In this document: one piece after another, positions 44,705 to 54,962 of the stretch
Layout: every line of letters starts with the position of its first letter
How positions within the stretch are numbered: the stretch's first letter is position 1
Assembly (NCBI GenBank): GCA_017654935.2
Contig: CM065703.1
Location: 45,821,627-45,885,626 of the forward strand
Length of the DNA stretch: 64,000 nucleotides
Direction: 5' to 3'
From: Phymorhynchus buccinoides
Lineage: Eukaryota > Mollusca > Gastropoda > Neogastropoda > Raphitomidae
The notes under the pieces: generated by a model
The model's input: the letters and a program-made list of their open reading frames with translations, nothing else
What the model was told of the DNA's origin: nothing
Database searches by the model: none
Translations under genes and position numbers: made by a program

Positions 44705-47700
44705 GTGTGCGTGTCAGTGTGTGCGTACTGTGTGTGTGTCTTTTTGTTTCGTTTCGATTTTGTTGTTGTTGTCATCGTCGTCATTTTCATTGGAAAGTGT
44801 AAGTTGTTTCTTTACATGTTTCCTTTGGTGAACACTAGGCAACACCTACACTCAGTGGGGACACCCATCTTGTCTGTGTTGTTGTCATTGATATGTATTG
44901 TACATTATTTTACATTACATGTCTGTGTTGTAGTCATTGATATGTATTGTATATTATTTTACATTACATGTCTGTGTTGTTGTCATTGATATGTATTGTA
45001 TATTATTTTACATTACATGTCTGTGTTGTTGTCATTGATATGTATTGTATATTATTTTACATTACATGTCTGTGTTGTTGTCATTGATATGTATTGTACA
45101 TTATTTTACATTACATGTCTGTGTTGTAGTCATTGATATGTATTGTACATTATTTTACATTACATGTCTGTGTTGTTGTCATTGATATGTATTGTATATT
45201 ATTTTACATTACATGTCTGTGTTGTTGTCATTGATATGTATTGTACATTATTTTACATTACATGTCTGTGTTGTTGTCATTGATATGTATTGTACATTAT
45301 TTTACATTACATGTCTGTGTTGTAGTCATTGATATGTATTGTACATTATTTTACATTGCATGTCTGTGTTGTTGTCATTGATATGTATTGTACATTATTT
45401 TACATTACATGTCTGTGTTGTTGTCATTGATATGTATTGTACATTATTTTACATTACATGTCTGTGTTGTAGTCATTGATATGTATTGTACATTATTTTA
45501 CATTACATGTCTGTGTTGTTGTCATTGATATGTATTGTACATTATTTTACATTACATGTCTGTGTTGTTGTCATTGATAGATGTTGTACATTATTACATG
45601 TACATGTCTGTGTTGTAGTCATTGATAGGTATTGTATATTATTTTACATTGCATGTCTGTGTTGTTGTGATTGATAGATGTTGTACATTATTACATGTAC
45701 ATGTCTGTGTTGTAGTCATTGATATGTATTGTACATTATTTTACATTACATGTCTGTGTTGTTGTCATTGATATGTATTGTATATTATTTTACATTACAT
45801 GTCTGTGTTGTAGTCATTGATAGGTATTGTATATTATTTTACATTGCATGTCTGTGTTGTTGTGATTGATATGTATTGTACATTATTTTGCATTTCATGT
45901 CTGTGTTGTTGTCATTGATATGTATTGTACATTATTTTGCATTACATGTCTGTGTTGTTGTCATTGATATGTATTGTACATTATTTTACATTACATGTCT
46001 GTGTTGTAGTCATTGATATGTATTGTATATTATTTTACATTACATGTCTGTGTTGTTGTCATTGATATGTATTGTACATTATTTTACATTACATGTCTGT
46101 GTTGTTGTCATTGATATGTATTGTACATTATTTTACATTACATGTCTGTGTTGTAGTCATTGATATGTATTGTACATTATTTTACATTACATGTCTGTGT
46201 TGTTGTCATTGATATGTATTGTACATTATTTTACATTACATGTCTGTGTTGTTGTCATTGATATGTATTGTACATTATTTTACATTACATGTCTGTGTTG
46301 TTGTCATTGATATGTATTGTACATTATTTTACATTACATGTCTGTGTTGTTGTCATTGATATGTATTGTATATTATTTTACATTACATGTCTGTGTTGTT
46401 GTCATTGATATGTATTGTACATTATTTTACATTACATGTCTGTGTTGTAGTCATTGATATGTATTGTACATTATTTTACATTACATGTCTGTGTTGTTGT
46501 CATTGATATGTATTGTACATTATTTTACATTGCATGTCTGTGTTGTTGTCATTGATATGTATTGTACATTATTTTACATTACATGTCTGTGTTGTAGTCA
46601 TTGATATGTATTGTACATTATTTTACATTGCATGTCTGTGTTGTTGTCATTGATATGTATTGTACATTATTTTACATTACATGTCTGTGTTGTTGTCATT
46701 GATATGTATTGTACATTATTTTACATTACATGTCTGTGTTGTAGTCATTGATATGTATTGTACATTATTTTACATTACATGTCTGTGTTGTTGTCATTGA
46801 TATGTATTGTACATTATTTTACATTGCATGTCTGTGTTGTTGTCATTGATATGTATTGTACATTATTTTACATTACATGTCTGTGTTGTAGTCATTGATA
46901 TGTATTGTACATTATTTTACATTGCATGTCTGTGTTGTTGTCATTGATATGTATTGTACATTATTTTACATTACATGTCTGTGTTGTTGTCATTGATATG
47001 TATTGTACATTATTTTACATTGCATGTCTGTGTTGTTGTCATTGATATGTATTGTACATTATTTTACATTACATGTCTGTGTTGTTGTCATTGATATGTA
47101 TTGTACATTATTTTACATTACATGTCTGTGTTGTAGTCATTGATATGTATTGTACATTATTTTACATTGCATGTCTGTGTTGTTGTCATTGATATGTATT
47201 GTACATTATTTTACATTACATGTCTGTGTTGTAGTCATTGATATGTATTGTATATTATTTTACATTGCATGTCTGTGTTGTTGTCATTGATATGTATTGT
47301 ACATTATTTTACATTACATGTCTGTGTTGTTGTCATTGATATGTATTGTACATTATTTTACATTACATGTCTGTGTTGTTGTCATTGATATGTATTGTAC
47401 ATTATTTTACATTGCATGTCTGTGTTGTTGTCATTGATATGTATTGTACATTATTTTACATTACATGTCTGTGTTGTTGTCATTGATATGTATTGTACAT
47501 TATTTTACATTACATGTCTGTGTTGTTGTCATTGATATGTATTGTACATTATTTTACATTACATGTCTGTGTTGTTGTCATTGATAGATGTTGTACATTA
47601 TTACATGTACATGTCTGTGTTGTAGTCATTGATAGGTATTGTATATTATTTTACATTGCATGTCTGTGTTGTTGTGATTGATATGTATTGTATATTATCT

Positions 47701-48414
47701 TACATTACATGTCTGTGTTGTTGTCATTGATATGTATTGTATATTATTTTGCTTTACATGTCTGTGTTGTTGTCATTGATATGTATTGTATATTATTTTG
47801 CTTTACATGTTTCCTTGTGGTGAACAGGCAAGACCTTCACTCAGTGGGGACACCCAACATGTCCTGAGGCAACCCAGTTTGCTTACATTGGTGAGTAGGC
47901 AGTGTAATATACATGGAATCGCACATGGAATGCATGTGTGTGTGTGTGTGTGCATGCGCGCGCGCCATGTGCATACCTATATATATGTGTGTGTGCTGTG
48001 CGTGTCTGCATGCGTGCGTATGTCTGTGTGTGCCTATCCATGCGTATGTGTGTGTATATATACGCGCGCGTGTGCGTGAGTGCATATATGTGTGCGCATG
48101 CATGCTTTCTTCTGGCAGGTTTTTCCAAAGTGGCTCAAGCCCTCCTGACAGTGGGCACCACCCAGTGCCCTGACCACTGGACGCTAGACTACCCCGGACA
48201 TCTGGTCGCTTGGAGAGACCGTTATTATGACGACACGTTGTCTGACCAACTGGAGTGTGTCAATACGACACACAGCTCCAACACGCTGCGTTCCAGCCAG
48301 TACACGGGAGGAACGACACACGTGTTCTACACCAACTCTGCCTGTGGGGATCAGCGACTATGGCCGCCTTATGGAGAGAGGGGGGTGCTTAGGTGTGCCG
48401 TGTGCTGGAAATAA
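43132..48414 (+). CDS. Secreted cysteine-containing protein, three exons
   Basis: Exons 43,132-43,267, 47,828-47,890 and 48,119-48,414 join in phase 1/1 to about 164 residues. A signal peptide is clear (MMMSVRIVAVCCLCILQLTG then VFA); translation may start at 43,132 or at the in-frame ATG 43,165, which gives a tidier signal. The mature part has six Cys, one NTT glycosylation site, TFTQWGHPTCPEATQFAYIG near the start and GVLRCAVCWK at the end. The TFTQWGHPTCP..CAVC frame resembles the C-terminal domain of invertebrate 'short-chain collagen C4-like' proteins (Y-x-R-W-G-x-T-T-C-P..C-A-V-C). I offer that as a tentative assignment; there is no collagen repeat here. A canonical AATAAA overlaps the stop codon (48,410-48,415). 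Intron 1 holds a LINE end and a large minisatellite. Confidence 0.8.
43340..44650 (-). mobile_element. 5'-truncated non-LTR retrotransposon, RNase H end
   Basis: An open frame runs on the minus strand from about 44,650 (before the ATG at 44,464) to 43,559. It encodes an RNase H domain: FTDGSVLEDNNSGAAF (Asp), LYSAELFAILMSL (Glu), ILICVDSKAAMYAI (Asp), WVPSHCGISGNERVDQAAK (His, Asp). A CxC..H..C motif follows (VKCMCGESLSVSHLLIQCPL), the usual tail of I/Jockey-group LINEs that carry RNase H. The reverse transcriptase and endonuclease are absent. The 3' flank contains TTTAACGTCCTTCCACT and a C18 run. Inserted antisense in the secreted-protein gene intron 1. Confidence 0.88.
44800..44876 (+). pseudogene. 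Decayed 5' copy of secreted-protein exon 2
   Basis: TTTACATGTTTCCTTTGGTG..GGCAACACCTACACTCAGTG.. parallels 47,802-47,866. It reads NTYTQWGHPSC in the same phase after an ACTAG acceptor, against KTFTQWGHPTC in the real exon. The 49-bp array starts immediately after. Confidence 0.85.
44870..47800 (+). repeat. 49-bp minisatellite, about 60 units
   Basis: Unit GATATGTATTGTACATTATT..ACATTACATGTCTGTGTTGT; exact 49-bp spacing (for example 45,011 to 45,060). Higher-order pattern: variants GTAGTCATT, GTATATTA and TTGCATGTC recur in blocks, and the block near 45,490-45,670 recurs almost exactly at 47,497-47,680. Confidence 0.97.
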
Positions 48415-48439
48415 AACAACCCGGTTCGGCCCCCCGGGG

Positions 48440-48640
48440 TGGGGATTCCGGGGGCCTTTTGTATAAATAGTTCCCCCACCTTCTGGAAGTTATGTGCTTG
48501 TAACTTCCTCTAATCTGTCGCTCTCTTTGACTCTGCCTTTTCCCTTTGCTTGCTGTCATCTGCTTAACCGGTCCATCTTTTCAAGAAACACTTTCAAAAA
48601 CATTTCCTACAGCCGAAGTCGGACTTGCTGACATGCCTGG
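48440..48640 (-). mobile_element. Dispersed repeat D, copy 7 (reverse)
   Basis: CCCCCACCTTCTGGAAGTTA..TGACTCTGCCTTTTCCCTTT..CAGCCGAAGTCGGACTTGCT. It starts about 25 bp downstream of the secreted-protein stop codon. Confidence 0.8.
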
Positions 48641-48895
48641 CTCATCCTTTATGTACACCATTCTCTCCACCACTGTTGTTGTGTACTGTGTGGGTGATGG
48701 TCATTATATAGGCAGAGCTGGGTCATCCTTTCTGTACACCATTCTCTCCACCACTGTTGTTGTGTACTGTGTGGGTGATGGTCATATACTGATATAGACA
48801 GGCCTGGCTCATCCTTTATGTACACCATTCTCTCCACCACTGTTGTTGTGTACTGTGTGGGTGATGGTCATATAGACAGGCCTGGCTCATCCTTT
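48637..48895 (+). repeat. Tandem repeat GGCTCATCCTTTATGTACAC (about 80 bp, 3 units)
   Basis: Units of TCATCCTTTATGTACACCAT..GTTGTGTACTGTGTGGGTGA; open on both strands, hence short spurious ORFs. Confidence 0.9.
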
Positions 48896-48899
48896 TTGT

Positions 48900-49900
48900 G
48901 AGGACGAAGTTAGGTTAGTTTCCCCTATGGCTGTTACCCATACTTTGCTATATAGGTGGTGTTGTCGAAAATAACTTTGGTGGAGGGGAGTTAATAAATG
49001 GAGAGTTTCTTCCCCTTATTCATTTCACTATCTCCTCTCCTAGTCTCGTTATTTCAATCTTCGTTATAACCCTTTTGGGTTTTAGTTCATTTTAATGGGG
49101 GTTTTCTTCTTCTTTTTGTAACAATTTTGCTCACAAAAAGTTATGCACTGATTTTTGCCTTGAGGCAGCCGATACAACAAAGAGAACACTTCTTCAAACT
49201 TTGTTTTGTACTCTGATTTGTCAGTAAGGAGGGCAGTTTCCTCTTCTTCTTTTTTTGTTTGTGAGCTGAACAGTAGAATGTGATTGAATCCTTCCATAAA
49301 ATTTGTTTATACATTTTACGAAGTTAGCCATTTTCCTTCCAACAGGAAATGTTCGCAAATAGCCAAGGGACGTAATTTTGCGGTTTGCGCGAGTGACTTT
49401 TCACTGATTAATTAGACGTGTTAGTTTGTCCTACTTTTTCATGGGGGACAATCCGATTTTGTCGTAAAAAGACACATTCTGTTGGTCAGAAAATCATGTA
49501 TTCTTGTTATGTTGGAAGATCACAATAAAACAAAAAGTATGTCTCACATCTGTAGTAACTTGTTCTATTTGAGTGGGAGTGGTTTAGTTGTATGGATGTG
49601 TCGGCTGCATGCAGCAGGGAGACCACAAACAATTGAAAACAGGACACATGCGTACCTTACCCATTATGGCCAGGGAACGCAGAAGAAGAAGAATGATGGC
49701 GTATTGACTACAGAAGTGTGTGTCAAATGTTTTTGGTGCTTCTGCGTGTGAGTTGGAAAAGTAAAACAAGTTTACCGGCTGCACTGTACAAACTGCTATC
49801 AGTCCTTTACTCAAATGGCTTTTATCATTGGTTGCCCATAGAAAGGGACGATAATAAGGTGAGAGCTTTCAATCATTAAAAGCTTTTCTACAGTGATGGA
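48900..49900. other. Intergenic interval
   Basis: No gene seen. 49,600-49,695 is a reverse fragment of repeat D (GCATGCAGCAGGGAGACCAC..CAGAAGAAGAAGAA). Confidence 0.5.
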
Positions 49901-49904
49901 AAAT

Positions 49905-50128
49905 CACGGTGCAGCTTTTGTGAATGAGTAAGGTTCTCAAACTATGGTCCATCTGTACTGGGCTCAGTCTAAAGGGATTTGTTGGTTGATCAGTTGTGAA
50001 TGAGTAAGGTTCTCAAACTATGGCCCATCTGTACTGGGCTCTGAGTCCAAAGGGATTTGTTGGTTGATTGTGAATGAGTAAGATTATCAAACTATGGCCC
50101 ATCTGTGCTGGGCTCTGAGTCCAAAGGG

Positions 50129-50167
<39 letters not shown>

Positions 50168-50310
50168 GGTTGATTTGTGAATGAGTAAGGTTCTCAAACT
50201 ATGGTCCATCTGTACTGGGCTCTGAATCCAAAGGGATTATATATATATATATATTTGTTGGTTGATTTGTGAATGAGAAAGATTCTCAAACTATGGTCCA
50301 TCTGTACTGG
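49905..50310. repeat. About 85-bp tandem repeat with (AT)n inserts
   Basis: Five units of GTGAATGAGTAAGGTTCTCA..CTGTACTGGGCTCTGAGTCC; two are followed by (AT) tracts (50,132-50,163 and 50,238-50,253). It marks the left boundary of segment B; two or three units are present at 1-140 in segment A. Confidence 0.85.
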
Positions 50311-50612
50311 ATCCAAGTGCTGCAGCCAAAGGGATTAGTTGGTCGCTTTGTTTGTCAACAACTGAACTGGTCAGTGTACTGATCTCGATGAAGACATTTT
50401 GCGGAGGGTTAGGGACAGGGCTTCTGAAAATCTACAGATTGTGCGTATTTACGCACACTGAAATCACCCCCTAGAATCTGAAACTTTGTGTGAGATTTAC
50501 CGTCCTTTAAAATCTCATTTAGGGGGTGAGGTGACGCATTAAAATGATGACGCGTGCGTGAACACAACCGTTACTTTAATGACGTTCTTCATATTTCATT
50601 CTCTAGGCGGCC

Positions 50613-50877
50613 AGGCATGGGAATAAGAGAAGACAAAAAAGACTGAAAACCGTGTGTGTTGGGATACAGCCCCCAGAAAATGAAGCTTCTTCTGTTATCT
50701 AAGCCTTAAAAACAGTATTAGAGATAAGACTGATATATTTAGTTCATTTTGCATTCATTTATAACCAATAACTTAAGTTTTACTCATTGGGCTTCTTTTT
50801 TTTTTTAATCTCATAAATGTCCTCTTGGACCATCAAAAAAGCTGAAATCAGCCAAAAGACTGATATTTCCCATGCCT
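50613..50877. mobile_element. MITE AGGCATGGGAAT, copy B
   Basis: Counterpart of 456-766, shortened by an internal deletion near the GCTGAAATCAGCC stretch. Confidence 0.7.
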
Positions 50878-51149
50878 TTCTGCCACAAGCTGAATTATAG
50901 GCTAGATCTAAAATTATACTGGATCATGCGAAAGCCCAAATCGTTGAAAGCTCATTGCTTATTGATATACTTTTGTTGTCAGCATCCAATAAAAACGTGT
51001 TATACATTTTGATAATCCTTTCGCCAACATCAGTGCACATCAAGTAAGTGGCAGTGATGATCAACATAAGTTTAGTCAATTTCATGCTTTCCGAATGTAA
51101 TGAGCTACGAAATTAAACCCTCTCCAGTGTTTGTTTGTGTGTGTGTGCG

Positions 51150-51620
51150 TGCGGGTATGTCCTGTCTCTATGTGTCCCCCTTCTCTATATGTCCTGTCTC
51201 TATGTGTCCCCTTCTCTATATGTCCTGTCTCCATGTGTCCCCCTTCTCTATATGTCCTGTCTCTATATGTCCTGTCTCCATGTGTCCCCCTTCTCTATAT
51301 GTTCTGTCTCTATGTCAGTATGTGTCCCCCTTCTCTATATGTCCCTGTCTCTATGTCAGTATGTGTCCCCCTTCTCTATATGTCCTGTCTCTACATGTCC
51401 TGTCTTTATATATATGTCCCCATCTCTGTGTACCCCTTCTCTATATGTCCCTGTCTCTATGTGTCCCCTGTCTTTATATATATGTCCTGTCTCTATGTGT
51501 CCCCCTCACAATGTCCGTCTCTACATGTCCTGTCTTTATATATATGTCCCCATCTCTATGTGTCCCCCTTCTCTATATGTTCTGTCTCTATGTGTCCCCC
51601 TTCTCTATATGTCTTTGCAA
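51150..51620. repeat. CTATGTGTCCCC minisatellite, copy B
   Basis: About 15 units of the tract at 1,026-1,262, roughly twice as long. All plus frames are largely open (up to 263 codons), which is an artefact. Confidence 0.88.
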
Positions 51621-52055
51621 CTAGGGTTATTAACGCCCTTGACAGTGAGAGTAATTGCTCTTGCTGGTCAGTACTGACAAGGGCATTCACTCTTGCGAAA
51701 GGCAGCCATTTAGTGGCATCAAATAGGGGTTATTGGCGAGAGTTATCCCCCTGTCTGGTCAGTACTGAACCATCTTCCCCCACCCTCCAAGGGCATTCAC
51801 TCTTGCAAAAGGTGTTCGTTGCAGACCCCAATATGTGTCACTCTCTTTTATGCCCCCATCTCTATATGATGGCTTGGAGTCAAAACGGTCTATCTTTAGA
51901 TAGTCCATTGACGTATTATTGAACATATTGTGAAAACTAATAACTTGTTTCCCAAAAAAAGACTGCAGAAATATAAAAAGCATAATCCCCATTTTACATT
52001 ATTTGCAGTCTTTTTTTAATACAAGTTCTTAGTTTTTGCAATAACATCAATGATA

Positions 52056-52221
52056 CAGGCATGGTAGTGGGGGCAAAGTGGTTTTCAAGGAAAATGGCCG
52101 GGGGTCCAGGGGGCCGAAGAAAATTCAATAAATGAGAGTGAAATTTTCATTTTCATGCCATTTCAATGCATTTTTAAAATAATTTTGTTTCAAACTGTTT
52201 CGCGGAGGTCTACCATGCCTG
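52056..52221. mobile_element. Complete CAGGCATGGTAG MITE, copy B
   Basis: CAGGCATGGTAGTGGG..GGTCTACCATGCCTG. Shows the right end missing from copy A. Confidence 0.85.
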
Positions 52222-52289
52222 ATAATAAGTCAATGGATTATCTACAGATAGTCCGTTTTGACTCTAAGCCATTGATTATTACATTAGAA

Positions 52290-52905
52290 TGGGGACACGT
52301 GGAGGGTACATAGAGACGGGGACACATAGAGAAGGGAACATATAGCGACGGGATCACATAGAGAAGGGAACATATAGCGACGGGATCACATAGAGAAGGG
52401 AACATATAGCGACGGGATCACATAGAGAAGGGAACATAGAGACGGGATCACATAGAGAAGGGAACATATAGCGACGGGATCACATAGAGAAGGGAACATA
52501 GAGACGGGATCACATAGAGAAGGGAACATATAGCGACGGGATCACATAGAGAAGGGAACATATAGCGACGGGATCACATAGAGAAGGGAACATATAGCGA
52601 CGGGATCACATAGAGAAGGGAACATATAGCGACGGGATCACATAGAGAAGGGAACATATAGCGACGGGATCACATAGAGAAGGGAACATATAGCGACGGG
52701 ATCACATAGAGAAGGGAACATATAGCGACGGGATCACATAGAGAAGGGAACATATAGCGACGGGATCACATAGAGAAGGGAACATATAGCGACGGGATCA
52801 CATAGAGAAGGGAACATATAGCGACGGGATCACATAGAGAAGGGAACATATAGCGACGGGATCACATAGAGAAGGGAACATATAGCGACGGGATCACATA
52901 GAGCA
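52290..52905. repeat. 32-bp minisatellite GGGATCACATAGAGAAGGGA (about 19 units)
   Basis: Highly homogeneous units with CATATAGCGAC; the segment A equivalent has 3-4 units. Opposite strand to 51,150-51,620. Confidence 0.93.
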
Positions 52906-53350
52906 ACACACAAACAAGAAAGAAAGTATCCTCTGTTTGTTCAGTTTATTATGAGCATCAGAAAATGATACAAATTACCATTAAATGCAAACTAACTCAC
53001 GCTCAATCACGCCAAACATGGTATAAAGGAGAAAATGAATAATCGAATAAAAAGCCTTGTGTTGATTTCTCAACTTCACATCAAAGTACACACCAAAAAT
53101 CAGAAACACACACACACACATTCCAATGCCAACGAAAGTCTTCATCATTAAAATTATTTCCCTTTGCCTGTATATTATTAGGCAATAAAACGTGTTCAGT
53201 CTTACAAAGGTAACTTTAAACAAGAAAACTTGCTTTAATTCAGTGTCATTTATGTTGCTTATATAACCAAAGCCAACGACACAGCCTCGCATGTTAACAA
53301 TTATTTTTTAAACGTTTAAATTTAATCATTAACTAAAATGGATTAGAAAC

Positions 53351-53704
53351 TTAACCCCTTCACTGCGAAGCCCATTTCCGGTTCCAGCGCAACTATTTGC
53401 CAAGCCGTTTTAGGTTGTTAAGTCTATCGCAAAAGTTTCTGAATAAAAGTGCATATACCCTATACTTTTCTGAACAGGAATTGAATATACTATCATCTGA
53501 GAACACTCTCACATGCATTCGAACATACTGCGAAAAGCGTATGGATAGAAAACTGGTAACTCTCAGAATAACCCTATGACGGATATTTCCGTGACGGGGC
53601 AGTTTATAGGTTACCGGAAGTTGACGGATATTTCCGTGACGGGGCAGTTTATAGGTTACCGGAAGTTGACGGAAATATCCGTGACGGGGCAGTGAAGAGG
53701 TTAA
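53351..53704. mobile_element. TTAA MITE, copy B with internal duplication
   Basis: As 2,461-2,760, with one extra unit of about 50 bp (GGTTACCGGAAGTTGACGGA..). Confidence 0.78.
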
Positions 53705-53969
53705 CTGTTCCTAATAAAAGCAAAATAACAGCATAGAAGAATGGTCCAAGATAATACGTGACCCAGCACCACGAAAGGGACATTAAGTCGCTGGGCTAGT
53801 TTCTCAACAGGCTTGCAAAGTCAAAAATCTTAATGTTTTTAAAATCAATTTTGAGTGATCGGTATTTTCGTGCTCTCTAACATCTCATCTTTCATACTTA
53901 TAAAGGACAATCTTTGTTATGGTCTGTAAATACTCCAAAAAGTGCTTTTAAACGAGTAGGTTGATGCAT

Positions 53970-54089
53970 TTGTGTAGATGGCACAGTCGTAGCGCGTTCG
54001 CTTCGTGTCAAGTAAACCCGAGTTCGAACCTGGGTACAGGGGATTTTTTCCTCTCATTCTGCACTAGGCCTTAATGGTCTGAACGTGGA

Positions 54090-54120
<31 letters not shown>

Positions 54121-54345
54121 CATGTGCCCATGCACTTAGCATACGCTAAACCCAGTGGCAACGAAAAAGTTGTCATTTGGTAAAAATTTACCCCCTCCCC
54201 TCATCAGTGACAAAAATCGCATGCAAAAAATTGTTAAAAAAAAAATTGGGTGGCGCGCCTCTGGCTGCGACGCGCTCTCCAGGTGGGAGCAACCCGAATT
54301 TCACAGAGACGCCTCTGTGACTATAAAGTACCTAATACTAATACA
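53970..54345 (+). mobile_element. tRNA-derived SINE (family 2), only in copy B
   Basis: The head GATGGCACAGTCGTAGCGCG has an A-box-like part, and GAGTTCGAACC is a good B box. The body GAACGTGGAGTCTTTCAGAT..GATAAACTGAGGTCCCATGT shares the core motif GAACGTNGAGTCYTTC with the SINE at 11,351. Segment A continues uninterrupted from GATGCAT to ATTCTTCTTTTTG (about 3,090), so this is an insertion. Confidence 0.85.
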
Positions 54346-54714
54346 TTTTCTTCTTTTTGAAATAAAATTACTTTGACTGACTTCAACTAGGCTAAACTTT
54401 AGACTGATTTCTCAAAATGGCTGACAGTCACCTTTCCAAATTTAAATGCTTATAACTCTAAAACGGAAAACATTACAAGAATGGTTCTTGTATTATTTAA
54501 AATAGAATTATCTGAAGTTTCTAGCTGTACCATTATCTCAGAATGGTCATTTTGACACTTAATGTCCCTTTCGTGGTGCTAGGTCACACATTGCAAAGGT
54601 GCTACACCGACAATTAATGGATTCTTAAGACAATACAAATTCTGTGTTCCTCCTACGTTTCATGACCATTCCAAGTTTGGAAATCAATAATAAAAATAAA
54701 ACAACTTTAGAGCG

Positions 54715-54843
54715 TTAAAGACCCCCACGTCACGTGTCACATTCCCTCTTATGCTAGGAAGATTTCTTAAGATTTCGTACCTGCTATAAGATGGAAAACA
54801 CGTGAAAACCGTGATTTTGACACGTGACGTGGTGGGTCTTTAA
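54715..54843. mobile_element. MITE TTAAAGACCC, copy B
   Basis: Counterpart of 3,463-3,592 with nearly perfect arms (CACGTCACGTGTCAC / GACACGTGACGTG). Confidence 0.78.
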
Positions 54844-54962
54844 ACTACTGGTTGCAACATCCGCAATTTGAATCAGGCGAATGAAAAACGAGGGCGGGCT
54901 GAGGAGGAGAGGGTGGGAGGAGTCAGGGGGCCAAGACGGACACATGACGGCAGACGGACGAT

